Origin: Entomortierella parvispora
Lineage: Eukaryota; Mortierellomycota; Mortierellomycetes; Mortierellales; Mortierellaceae
Direction: 5' to 3'
NCBI GenBank assembly: GCA_963573315.1
Contig: OY752142.1
Span: forward strand, 2,418,001 to 2,482,000
DNA: 64,000 nucleotides
Both the position numbers and the translations under genes were made by a program. The number at the start of each line of letters is the position of its first letter. Position 1 is the first letter of the stretch. Positions 9,916-21,365 of the stretch are shown here, in pieces. The notes beneath the pieces were generated by a model that had not been told where the DNA came from, did not search any database, and worked only from the letters and a program-made list of their open reading frames with translations.

Positions 9916-12000
9916 TTATTGCATAGCGTTGGGGTCAAAGTGGAATCCGCCCTGGGGTGCTCCGGCGGGGTTGAAGGCGTACGCTCCAGTGCTCTGATCG
10001 ACTCCAGGAGCCAGCTCATTTTCCTCGTCGTCCTCATCAGAGAAGTACTTGTCGATGATGGTATATGCCTTCTTGTAGATGTCAACATTGTCGTGGGCCT
10101 GCAAGTTGTGAATCTTTTCCATGCCGCCACACTCCTCAATGAAGATGCTGAACTGGTTGACACCATTGGTCTGGTCCTTCTCCATATCTCCGACCTTCAA
10201 AATATTCTCCAATCCATCCAAAGCAACCTGAATAATCTTGTTGTCCATGCAGATCAAAATATCACAAAGGGGCTTGATGCAGCCTTGAGAAACAAGATAC
10301 TTGATTTGCTCTGGTTTGTTCAATCCTCCTGAAGTGGCGTTAGAGATAGCCCAGCAGGCCTCCTTCTTGGTCTTAAAGTCGGCGTTCTGAAGAGTGTTGA
10401 TCAGAGGAGGGATGATGTTGGCCTCAATGACAGCTTGGATCTGGACACATGTTCCTGCAGTGATGTTGGAGATGGTCCAGCACGCCTCCTTGCGGATGTT
10501 GTCCTTGGGGCTGGAGAGAAGAGCCAACAAAGCTTGAAGAGCACCGCAGTTGATGATAACTTGGGTCTGAACATCATCACCAGTTACAATGTTGCCGACG
10601 GAGCGGAGAGCAGGAGTCTGTACAGATGCCATGTTGTGCATCAAAAGCTCGACAAGACGACGGCACACACCAGACTCAATGACGGCCTGAATCTTCTCGT
10701 TGACTCCGTCCGAAAGGTATGACATGGCCCAGCAGGCATCAATCAAAATCTCATCATCGCTCGAGTAAATAAGTTTAGCAAGAACGCTCAAGGCAGGCGA
10801 GATCTAGAAATGACAAATGCAGGTCAGAAATCTATAGAAAATCAGGTACTGCAAAAAGGCCCTTTCGAACACTTTCGAACAGATTCTTACATAGCCCCAG
10901 TCTGGTGGGGGGTTCTTTCCACGGCAAAAGTTTGACAAGGTCCAGGTGGCATTTCTGAGCATGGTGATCTTGTTGTTCTCGTGAAGAAGGGCCAACAGGG
11001 GCATCAGTGCATTATGGTGGAGAACAATATCACGGCAGCGAGGACTGTCGCCGGCAATGTTTCCAAGAGCCCAAACAGCCTATGATCAAGAATAGTCGGT
11101 TTAGTCGAGTGCAGCTGCAATATATATATATATATATTTTTTTTTTTCATTTCTTTAAACGTTTACTCAACTTACCTGCTCTTTGACCTCGGCAACAGGG
11201 CTGCTCATCAGCTCGATAAAGAGAGGAACAGCTCCAGCCTCAATGACATATTGGGTCTGGGCTGAGGTTCCTGAAGCAATGTTGGTCAAGGCCCAAGCAG
11301 CCTCAAACTATTATGTAATATAAAAAATCCGATTTAGATATCATATTTTATCCACCATGCACAAGGATAGAAACTTTAAACAATGAACCAGTGAATCCTA
11401 CCTGAAGAACAGGGTTTGACAAGAATTCAACAAAGCGAGGAACGACTCCGCAGCGAATAACCTCATCAATGGGAGGGTTGCGCTCCTTGGAAAGGAGCTT
11501 GCGGAAACTAACAGTAGCTGCAAGCTGCTCGTTCACGTCCTCGGACATGACACCCTGGATCATGGCTGGGAGTTGCTCGTGGAACTAGTAGAATCACAAT
11601 ACAACACATATAGCGAGTCAGTATTTTGAGATGTTCACTGTTTTGTTCCTAGATTTCCTCACGGAAATGGATCCCTTGTCTACGATTCTACTGCTGATTT
11701 CGACTGTGGTGTATTTTGGACTATCCGCAATGGCCGTCATGAATGCGCCGAACGTAGTTTGATAGTAGATAAAATGAAATCCATGCATCATACCTGGTGG
11801 TAAGCGGCAGCGACACCCTCATCTTCGGACTCATCAGACTCGGCAGCGATGGCGAGGTTACGACGCTTGGAAAGGTTCTCCTCACGCTTCTGCTTACGGA
11901 GCTCGACGTTAAGTTCGTTACGGTTACGTCTGAGTTCCTCAGGCTTGAAGGCACTCTTGGCCTTGAAGTTTTGGGAGCGGTGCTCTGGGATTTTGTCCAT
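9916..12000 (-). CDS. SRP1: Importin alpha (karyopherin alpha)
   Basis: Five exons: 11794-12000, 11402-11584, 11176-11307, 10891-11079 and 9916-10803; 532 residues, the normal length. The N-terminus is the importin-beta-binding domain, rich in Arg/Lys ([20 protein letters not shown]), followed by an acidic linker. About ten armadillo repeats follow, with the NLS-binding Trp/Asn ladder visible as [59 protein letters not shown] and [10 protein letters not shown]. The C-terminus is acidic ([11 protein letters not shown]), as expected for CAS/Cse1-mediated recycling. The protein carries cargo with classical nuclear localisation signals through nuclear pores together with importin beta. Confidence 0.96.
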
Positions 12001-12540
12001 GGTAAACTAGCAGTGGAGAGGGAGAATCAAATCATCAGAGAGGGCAAGAGATGAGGATGTGCAAACGAGATTGATCGTATCTGAGCATTTCCACGCGTGT
12101 TTCTTGCAAGGACAAGCGCGTTGAAATCAGAGTTGGTGGCGACGCAGACAATGCCCGCAGCAAAAGAAGAAAGAATGGAGTATAGTTTAAAGGGAGAAAG
12201 AAGGGAGACTTACAATGAGAATGCAGTGATTAGATCGAGATGCAGGCGATGGAAGAGAGACTAGCACACTCGAAGAGGATGAGACGGATGGAAAGGAAAG
12301 GGGATGAAAGGGGTGTCGGAGTGGATGATTAAGAAGGAAAAGAAAAAAAAAAAGAGAGGGAGAGGGAGAAGAGAGAGACAGAGAGCCAAAAAAAAAAAAA
12401 AAAAATGTCGACGTCACCCTTTTTTTTTGGTTTCTTAAAGTCCTTGCCTGCCTTCGTCCTTGTGTTCCTCGCCCACCGACCCCTCTTTCTCATAATCACG
12501 CACCCCACCACAACCCCAGCTAGAAAACAAACACAGCACC
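12001..12540. promoter_or_regulatory. Divergent promoter region between importin alpha and CWC25
   Basis: 540 bases between two divergent start codons. It contains purine-rich blocks (about 12180-12400) and an A-tract of about 17 bases near 12390-12404. No coding region is supported. The final 60 bases before the CWC25 ATG are CT/AC-rich, typical of a fungal leader. Confidence 0.5.
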
Positions 12541-14077
12541 ATGGGAGGAGGCGATCTTGTAAGTCGACACTCGGAATCAGTTCCAGATTGGAACTGTGCA
12601 ACAGCTGCCAACACACACAGCTTTTCTAACTCATTCATTGCATTGTTCTTAGAACTTGAAAAAATCCTGGCATCCAGGTACCTTCCGCAACCAGGAGAAG
12701 GTCTGGAAGGAAGAGCGCAAAGCTGCCGATGAAGACAAGAAACTGCAACAGCTGAGGAAGGAACTTGAGGAGGAGCGTCAGATTCAGGAACTTCAACGCA
12801 TTCAGGAGCAGGCTGGAGGCAAAAAGAGGAGTGAGCGTTTGGACTGGATGTACCAGGCTGCACCTACGGGTGGGGCACGAGATGAGAAAGATCTGGAGGA
12901 CTACTTGCTGGGCAAGCGGAGAGTTGATGACATTCTCAACAAAAGAGACAGCAGTCTAAAGGCCCTGAGCAAGGACTCTGATGCATTCATGGCACCAGCT
13001 CAGAAGGCAAACTCGATCAAGGACATTCAGTCGAAGATTAGAGAGGACCCCCTGCTTGCCATAAAGAAGAGGGAACAGGCCAGCATGGAGGCGTTGATGA
13101 AGAACCCGATAAAGATGCGACAACTCAAGGAGAGCAAAGACGGCAAAGACAAGAAGAGTCACAAGGAGAAGAAGTCAAAGAAGAGCAAGGATGACAAATC
13201 AGACGAGAGGCGAAAGGACAGGTCCGAGAGACACAGCCATAGTCACCACAAGAGGCATCGATCCTCGCGCGATAGCGAGAGTGAGAGTGAAGGGGAAATT
13301 AAGAACGAAAACAGGAATGGCCACTCTAGGAAACATTCTCGCCATTCTTCTTCTCCCTCGAGGTCATCTCGAGACACTGAGGAGTCCCGCGATTCAAGAA
13401 GTCGGCAGAGTTACAGCCATCGCACTTCACGGTCACCATCACCAAATCGCAGTCGGTCTACAAAGGATGACAGATGCCGCCCACGTTCCCGCTCACGCTC
13501 TCCTGTTCAAAATCGCCTCGCGGAAGGTCGATCGCGATCTGACGCTAGATCCCCTACCCGCCCCAGCAGCAATCGCCGTTCTCGATCGCCTCAGGATAGA
13601 CATTACTCCTATTCTAGTCGCTCTCGCCGCGACAGCCGGTCGCGGTCCCCTCCGATTTATTCCCGGAGATATTCACGATCCCGCTCTCCACCTAGACAGC
13701 GTGCTCCTGTGCAGGATCGCTATCGACCAAGGACACCACCGCGACGACCGGTTGCATCGGATATGTTTAACTCTGGGTCTCGCCCAAATGCTTCGGAGGA
13801 CGAAGAAAAAAAGAGAGCTGCGCTGGCAGAAGAGCGAGCACAGAGACTCAAGGCCATGACTGACGATGCATCTGCGGAGGAAGAATCACGGAAAGCGCGC
13901 TTGACAGAAGTGAGAGAAGAAGAAGCCAGACAAGATGCAGAGGATGAGACCAAGAGAGCAGCGGCTGCTAGAGGTGGCCAGGCGTCCTTCTTGAAGTCTG
14001 CCCAGAAAAGCGCCTATAGCAACATGTCTCTGGCGGATCGCGTGCAGCGAGGACGAGCCACTCTGCAGAGTGTGTAA
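12541..14077 (+). CDS. CWC25: Pre-mRNA splicing factor CWC25
   Basis: Two exons, 12541-12558 and 12653-14077, giving 480 residues. Splicing the six-codon first exon to the second yields MGGGDLNLKKSWHPGTFRNQ, the invariant CWC25 N-terminus. It continues with VWKEERKAADEDKK, RLDWMYQAAP and LEDYLLGKRRVDDIL, all family signatures. CWC25 joins the activated spliceosome (after Prp2) and promotes the first transesterification. Residues about 165-390 are a long Lys/Ser then Arg/Ser (RS) domain typical of splicing regulators, much longer than in the yeast protein. The C-terminus returns to a charged helix. A polyadenylation hexamer AATAAA is at about 14107-14112. Confidence 0.95.
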
Positions 14078-14306
14078 ACCGACTTTGCTTCAATACATTA
14101 CACAGAAATAAAAAAAATGAAAGAAGACCTGTGACTGTGCGCCAAGTGGACAGAGACGAGGGGTTGGTGCAAAAGGGATGAATGCATGCTCCTTGGGGTT
14201 CCATTCATCAACACGTTCATCCATTCTCAGGCACGCTTTCACGCACTGGACACAGACCTTCATCAGAAGCATACCTCGACACTCACTCGTGAAGAAAGGA
14301 CCGTCC

Positions 14307-17092
14307 ATGTCGCATCATCGTTGGGAGTTGGTCCCCAATGGCAGTATGCCTCGCGAGGTGCTGGCTATTCTCTTGGGATCGTTACCAAGAGTTCCAGGTA
14401 CATACTTCATGTCAGTATGACATCGTCGCATTTTGGTAGTCGCTGAGATATCTCCAGACAAGCTGAAAGTCTATAACGTTTCTGCAACCAGACTCTAGAC
14501 CGGAAGTAGAAGACCTACAAGGACAACCCTCGATCCATGACGATCGCCTCTTTGAGGACGATGAGGATGAAGATACGAGGCAGACAGTTATTCCTAGCAT
14601 TCAGGAGCACGCATCCACTTCGGACCAGAAAGCACGCTCAGCGGATATCAAGGATAGTGAAGGGGGTCGACCCTGGAACGTACCTGATGACGAATGGGAG
14701 TGGTCCGATGGAGAGCAAACATCAACATCCTCCGGGAATAACAACCGCGCCTCGCGGTCTGGTCAACCCTCTTCGACAACAGGCGCAAAACATGGACAGG
14801 CGTTGGTGGTTCCTTCAACCAGGGCCTCAAAAGACTCTTTAACTGGATTGGGCCTGAACACTACAGGTGTTGGCGAGAATTCTGGACCTTCAGTGCTCTC
14901 CAATTCTAGCCATGTCTCAAGCAACACTAGTACGACCTCCACCACGCCCTCCTCCGAGGAAAATTCATTGAGTGTAGCGCAGGATCTTTGCATTTCTGTC
15001 TGCGACAGTGGTCGTTACATAGCATGCGCCAGCAAAAAGATGTTTGCTATACTGAAGCGGCAGCCGCGGTCTGGGGTGACCTCTCCTCAGTCAGAGAGTA
15101 GTCAGAATGCAAGGAGTAGTTCACCGCAAAGTGCGGAGGAATGGGTTTTGGTCGGCCAAGGATCTGGTCTTGACAGTTCTCTGTAAGATTCGTGGTATTG
15201 ACTGAGTGGACTATTTGAAAGGATGTATTACTGAGTAGTTTGTTTTCCAATATACTTAGGGACGGGATCACAACTATCCTCTGCTTACCACTCTACGCTC
15301 CAAGATCAGTCAACAGGTAATTGTTCGTTATCCAGTGGTAATTGTTTGCCACTGATCCTTCATCTTGCGGCAACAACTGACACTGCTGGCTCTACTCTAG
15401 TCAAGTATACGTTGTTGTAGGTTATAAATCTGGGATGATCCGGATCTTCAACGAGGTAAGCAATTTTTGCTGGTGGTAGCCTTTTCTGTCAACAGGCCTA
15501 AGCGCTTATAAACATTCTTGATGTATTGTACAAATTAGTCCGGTCAGCTTGTTGTGGTGCAACAGCTTCATCATACCCCCGTTGTCTCGATCAAGACGCG
15601 GGTTGGAGCAGGCAGGATCCCCGGCGAGGATGAAGATGAGATGACAATCTTGCACGAAGGCGGGAAGGTGGTGTGCATTGAAGGCGAGAGTCTTTGGGTT
15701 GTTCTTCGTCTATCAAGCGGCTCTGGGCGTAATGGTGGTAAGAATAATGATGAGGAAGGTATACTCAATACTCTAATGTCTTTCTAATGCTTGGAGATTG
15801 ACCTTCCTTTGATAGATGCGATATCTGTTCAAGCGGCTACGTTCGCTTACAAGAAATGGAGCTTGATGAATCAGGACCTATTAGTTGACGTTATTAGTTG
15901 TGGTAGGTTGCTCATATCAGATGCACTCACTATTCAGGCTGCCCTGCTCGTACTCCTAACAGCGATTATATATTTTATTATAGGCCCAGCTCGCCATAAA
16001 CCTACACTGTCAAACGGATTTTCATCGTCATCCAGTTCTTCTATGTATACCTCTCAGGCGACGGAGCGCTTCATCTCAGTTGGTTCCAAACCAATGATAG
16101 CTTTCTACGCCTCTTCGAGCTCCGGACGTCCACTCTTTTCTGCTACCTCTCTTGCAACACAAATGGCTGCAAGGGTCACTAATGCCGTTTTTGGATTTGC
16201 AAAATCAATATGGGGTAACTCTGGATCGTCGAGACCAGGCTCTCCCGCTCCAGGCGGAAGCAGCGGAAGAACAAGCCCGGATTTGAAACGTCTGTCTGGA
16301 CAGGGACTTCAAGAGGGGACTGCGGGGCCTTACGGCACTATCTACCCTTCCGCCTTAGCCCCTGCAACAGAAGTTCCTGCAGTTTTGTGGCTCAGTGACT
16401 CCCAGCGATGTATTCGCCATGTCTCCCTCGCGCCGGCACCTCCCCGTGGTTCATGTTACCACAGTCCAAACAAGTTGGTAGCAATGACCGATTCTCTGGG
16501 TCGCGTTCTTTTGGTCGACCTAGAAGAGTGTGAGATTATTCGGATGTGGAAGGGACTTCGAGGAGCCAAGTGTGGTTGGATACAGGAGGAAAGGACTGTT
16601 CATAGCAAGACCCCCGTCACCAATGACGAGGGACAAGAGCCGGCAGTAAGGAGACACTTGGTGCTTTACTTGGTGATATACGCCCCAAAGCGTGGAACGG
16701 TGGAGATTTATCCTGCCAGACAAGGAAAACGGGTCGGTTTATTACAGGTCGGACTCGGATGGAAGGTCTGCACAACGTTTGCCAGCCCTATCGGCAAGCC
16801 TGCCGTATTAGATCGAACCGTCGAAAGCCCCAATATCGGACGCTCAGCTTCTCCTTCAGCTGCAGGTGTGCGCGCAGATTTAGCTCAGTGTTTCCTCATA
16901 GGACCAACAGGGGAGGTTATGGTTGTTCGGTCACGTCTGGTAAACTCTCCGGATCCTGTCATTAACCGTTCGACTATGGTGTCACCAACCTCTACCGGCT
17001 CTCACTCTCTTATTGTATCCCCCGCCATTCCCATGACCGACATCACGGCTGGCTCTATTGCAAGCCGATTGGAGGACCTAGGCACATCATAG
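14307..17092 (+). CDS. RAB3GAP2: Rab3-GAP regulatory (non-catalytic) subunit, N-terminal-domain protein
   Basis: Best model has seven exons: 14307-14397, 14492-15182, 15260-15316, 15401-15455, 15539-15737 (or to 15758), 15816-15902 and 15984-17092; about 762-769 residues. Segments align in order with animal RAB3GAP2: an acidic WNVPDDEWEWSDGE, LCISVCDSGRYIACASKK, QVYVVVGYKSGMIRIFNESG, FAYKKWSLMNQD, RFISVGSKPMIAFYAS, LVAMTDSLGRVLLVDL, IIRMWKGLRGAKCGWIQ and HLVLYLVIYAPKRGTVEIY. In animals this subunit works with the catalytic RAB3GAP1 as GAP for Rab3 and GEF for Rab18 at the ER. The protein ends soon after this domain, about half the animal length. Exon 1 is uncertain: two reading frames splice in phase to exon 2. 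The 81-nt intron at 15903-15983 has no stop in frame, so it could be retained. Confidence 0.82.
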
Positions 17093-17277
17093 GCATTGAC
17101 GACCCACCCTAATAAAATAAACAAGTATGGAGGGATGATGTTCAAAAATGAATAATGCGGGGGTTGGGTTTATTTGTCCTAGTGTATCGAAATGCAGTTG
17201 AGTGTGGATGGAGGAGGGTGCAGGGACCGAGTATATGGGATAAGGATACCGCGCGAATGCAGCCCTGTTCTTTTCGT

Positions 17278-18572
17278 TTACTTGCGTCCAGCACCGTTCT
17301 GACGACGACCTTTTCCAGGGCGCTGCTTGGCACCTCCCTTGGCACCACCCTTGGATGCCTTGTGTCCAGCCTTGAAAGATGTTGACTTGTTGCGCTTGAC
17401 GTTGAATCCCGAGACATCAGCCGAACTGTTGGCGTCATTGCTCTTTCCGAATCGCTTCTTGCCTCCGAATCCGAACTTTTGATCCTTCTTCACACGCTTG
17501 CCTCTGGACTCTGTCGTGGAGGAAGATCCTGCTGGCCGCTTGCCGTTCTGGTTCTTGCCTCCCTTGCCTGCAGTCTTGTAAGCCTTCATCTCATCATCAT
17601 CACTGGCCAAAGCCACATCAAACTCATCGTCAGCATTTCCTGTGCTATCGCCACCCTGACGCTCTATTCATTCGTAGGTAGAAGAAAAACAAGGACAAGT
17701 TAGTTGACTTTGTCCATGAATCCAGTGCCTCTTCCTAGTAATAACGATAGGATCCTAGGAACTCCATGGAAAAAAAAGAATAAACATACTCTTCTTGAGT
17801 GTCTGAATCTTGTCCAAGGCATCAGCCTTGGCCTTCTCTCTTTCGAGTCTCTTCTCGGTCTGGACCTTCTTTCCAAACTTCTTCAACTCTCTCTGAGCCT
17901 TGGCCCTTTCACTAGCCTGGATCGAAGCATTCTCATCCAACAACTTTTGACGGATCTTGGCCATATGATCGTCTGTCTTGATCATCTCTGCGAAATAATC
18001 TCCGGGTCTCTCAAAGACACCTCCCTCCTTTCTTATCCTGTCCCGTCCCTGTACAGCGGCCTCCAAGGCCTGGTTATAGAAAGCGACCTCACGGTTCAAA
18101 TCGTCATCGGGATCAACCACGTGGACAGGTACGGACGAGGTAATGGACTGGGTCTCGGACCAAGGGATATCGGTGGGGAGAGCAATCTGTTCGCAGAGAC
18201 GTCTCAAGGCAGGCTAATTTATCGTGGAGTGTGAGAGAAGAGCGATGAGTAAAGAGAAATGCGAAAAGGGTAAAGTTTCAGTGGATGGCTCTGGCTCTTC
18301 CATGTTCATGATGGCTCCGAGTCGTACGCAACCACAGTCGAAGAGTCGCTAAAAGTTTTCATTGTATCCGATAAAGGAGGAGGCGATGCTGCGTGTTGTC
18401 CTTGCAAAACGGAATGAGGAGGGGAATAAAGTACCTCGTTGTTGACGGTAACCTTCTGCTTGGTGAAGATATCAGTGGGACCGTCCTCATCGCCGGAGAG
18501 CATCTCGGTATCAGAGCCCTCAAGGTCCTCAAGGGTGAGTTGCTGCTCGTGTTCGCTGTCGGAATCAGACAT
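17278..18572 (-). CDS. EBP2: rRNA-processing protein EBP2
   Basis: Three exons: 18435-18572, 17790-18213 and 17278-17663, giving 315 residues. The protein starts with an acidic stretch (MSDSDSEHEQQLTLEDLEG). The conserved EBP2 core follows: LRRLCEQIALPTDIPWSET, REVAFYNQALEAAVQG, RPGDYFAEMIKTDDHMAKIR and a basic coiled coil (RELKKFGKKVQTEKRLEREK). The C-terminal third is Lys/Gly/Arg-rich with GFGGKKRFGKSN, the signature end of the family. EBP2 is a nucleolar factor needed for 27S pre-rRNA processing and 60S subunit assembly, in a complex with Brx1 and Rrs1. The gene ends 185 bases from the convergent RAB3GAP2-type gene. Confidence 0.95.
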
Positions 18573-18741
18573 TATGTTGTAGTTGTGAGAGTGGATAGAT
18601 GGAATGGAATGAAGTGGATGGAAAACAATTGATGGTGATGCCTTCCTGTCAATGTTGTTGCAACTCAGGTTTTTTTCTTTTTTTTTTGGATGAAAAAGAT
18701 GTTTACATTTATGACTGCTAAAATTGTTAAGGGTCTGATTT

Positions 18742-20987
18742 TCACTTCTTGGTCTTTGTCGCAGTGCGCGCCTCGTGCGCGTCTTGACTCTTTTGGATCT
18801 GCTCCTTCGTGACCAAGAGGCCATGGAACCCATAGGGGACTCGGCGAGGGATCTTGACTCTGGCGACCGGCTCATCCTCCTGCGACATCTTCTTGGCATC
18901 AAAGATCCACAGCTCCGTGACCTGTCGGTCAGGATGAGCCACTAATCCGTTCTCCAGCTGGTTCTCGTCATACACATAGACTAGAACGTGGCCCTCGTCT
19001 TCTTCCAGGGGCTTTCCGTCCGCGTGAGGCTTGTTGGGCACAAACAGAGCCTCATTTCCATGGTAAGCTCCTCCAAACATGTGAACCTGCGTGTATTCTT
19101 CTTCCACCTTCTTCAAAGCTTCTGCCCCAAGCTCCCACTTGCCGTGGCCGCCGACGTTCTGAAGTTGGACTCCTTGCTCGAGAAGCTGTCGCTTTCTCTC
19201 CATTACGGCCCATGTGTCCATCTTGACGACTCCGTTGCTTCTGGCTCCTTGACCTGGCGCAGAGGGCGTCACCTTGGCGCCATAGACGTAACGCAGCTCA
19301 GGTCGCATGTACCAATCAAAGTTAATAATTGGAAATTCTGTCGCCATCGTCGATAAGGTAGTCGTTTGGGTTTCCATAGTCTGAAAATCCAACCGGAACA
19401 CACTGAGGTAGCTCGCATCCGGATCTTGATGGGTGTAATCACCTGCGCCGGGGGCCACATACTGGGTCTTGTACTCCTCCGCGGTTTTACCACCACTATG
19501 GCCATCTGGTCCTGGAGCCCAAAGAGTCAAGTCTGATACAAACCGCTCAGATCGACAGGCTGTGAAGCACACTGCAATCGTATTTCCATCCTTGTCCTTT
19601 TCCTCCCAGGCGTTGGCCGTGTGGAACATGTGACAAGCTGGAGTCTCGAACCACTTCACTTTGTCTCCCTTCTTGGGATTGAAGTGGCGAGGAAAGACTG
19701 CAAACTTTGTGAGTTCTCTCTCATCAAAGGCCATGAAGGGCTTTCCTCGTCGACTGTTTTTGACTGGTTCAAAGGTGAATGGCACCTTGAAAATACTGCA
19801 AAGTTATAAGCAAGAAGAGCATCAATTGTTAAGCAACCAGCCAACTCGCGCGATGTCAAAGACGCCTGCTTCCGATCCTAGAGAACAGACTTTCTTACAT
19901 GGTGTAGTTCTCGGTGATTGCGAAATCGTGTGCCATGGTCGCGCTCGGGAATCCAGGGATGGGCTGCTCCCAAACGACTCGCTTTCCCTCGTCATTGACA
20001 ACATTATAGATGATATGTGCTCCGAGCAAACGCCATGAAAAGAAGACCGTCTCGCCGGTTTTGGGGTCGTACTACCGGGTTTTGTGCGCGTCTTTCAATT
20101 AGTTCTCGTCGATTTTGTGAAACATGGTGTCCACTACCCGAATGAGCACAATTTCACTGTGGATTACCTTAGGATGAGCAGTGCAGGACTCAGAGTTCGG
20201 AATGATTTTTCTTGAACGGCGCTTTTGGCCAGGCTCTTCGAAGAACCACTCACCAACAGTGTCCAGACTAGGCACACTGGTCTCATATGGCACGCCTGCT
20301 TCCTGAAGTGCAAGAAGGCGGGAACCTACAAAGGCCAACGCCGTGTTGGCTGTACTGACATTGGTGACTCCATTGAGAGCCAACCGAATACCCACCTTGG
20401 CCATATCCATGATTCGTGTGAATAGAGACTTTGTATCAATCAGCAGCAAAGCCAAGGAGACCAACATCTCCTTCTGTTGCTTGTTAGCCTTGTGAAAGAG
20501 CTCTGTTCGTGCGTATCGATTCATATACCGAGGCCGAATGGGGCCATAGTGATCAGGACCAGCATCGAAATAAACACCGTGGTGCATGCCTGAATTCGTA
20601 ACGGCCAACAAAAAAAATTAGCCTTAGAAACTGTCGGCGCCTAGACAATAGTTGATTCTCTTTCTTAGCTAGATACTCACCATCACCATCAAAGTAGTGG
20701 AATGCCCCTGTTCCTTCTGGGATATGAAGAGAGTTGGGACCTGTTCGGATGTATTGAGAGCCACGCAAAGAATCAGGGATTAAGCCGACCACCTCGCACT
20801 CGATGCCATCGTCTCCCACTGTCTCTTCAAAAACTGGGTAAAAGTTTCCCTTTAAGTATGGATGGGGATGAGCTTCGGTCGGGTACTTTGGCTTGAATTT
20901 TACGTCGGAGGGCACCGCAGAGGTTCCGACAGCGGCAGCAGCCTTGGTGGCGGCCGTTGGTTCGACAATGGACTCCGGGAAGGTCAT
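18742..20987 (-). CDS. Carotenoid oxygenase (carotenoid cleavage dioxygenase / RPE65 family)
   Basis: Four exons: 20681-20987, 20168-20589, 19899-20071 and 18742-19795; 651 residues, slightly longer than typical (500-620). All four iron-ligand His contexts are present: CTAHPK, MAHDFAITENY, CHMFHTANAWEE and YGFHG near the C-terminus. Other family motifs are SQYIRTGPNSLH, FHYFDGDGMHHGV and FDWYMRPELRYVYG. These non-haem Fe(II) enzymes cleave carotenoid or apocarotenoid double bonds with O2. In Mucoromycota such enzymes feed apocarotenoid signals of the trisporoid type; which substrate is used here cannot be read from the sequence. There is no signal peptide, so a cytosolic or membrane-associated enzyme is likely. 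The start ATG at 20985-20987 gives MTFPESIVEP. Confidence 0.93.
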
Positions 20988-21365
20988 TCGGTCAGAGGAG
21001 ATTAGTGCGATTCTCAATGAGAACTAGAATGGGTAATGGTGATGGGATGGCGATGGCACAGAAGCAAACGAAGCAAGGCAAAAGGCCGAAACTGTCTTTT
21101 CAGGCAACGGGGATTGATTGTGCATGCAAGGTGGAGAGCATGTGTGTAACGACCAGAGTCGTGGAACAGAGCTAAAGTGCTCATCGTCCTTGTTCCTCCG
21201 CAAGAAGTAAATAGCAGTGGAGGACATTGGCGTCGGTTGTTGATTGTCGACTCTTTACACCTTTACATACCATCCGTTCCGGACCAAAAAAAAAAAAAGG
21301 CAAAGCGCGTCTGAAACGCGTCTCTTTTATTTGCTCGACATGGTTTGGGAAGGAAAGGCTCAAGA
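20988..21365. other. Intergenic between xylulokinase and carotenoid oxygenase genes
   Basis: Holds the carotenoid oxygenase promoter and the xylulokinase 3' end. An A12 tract lies at about 21287-21298. No gene is seen. Confidence 0.5.
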
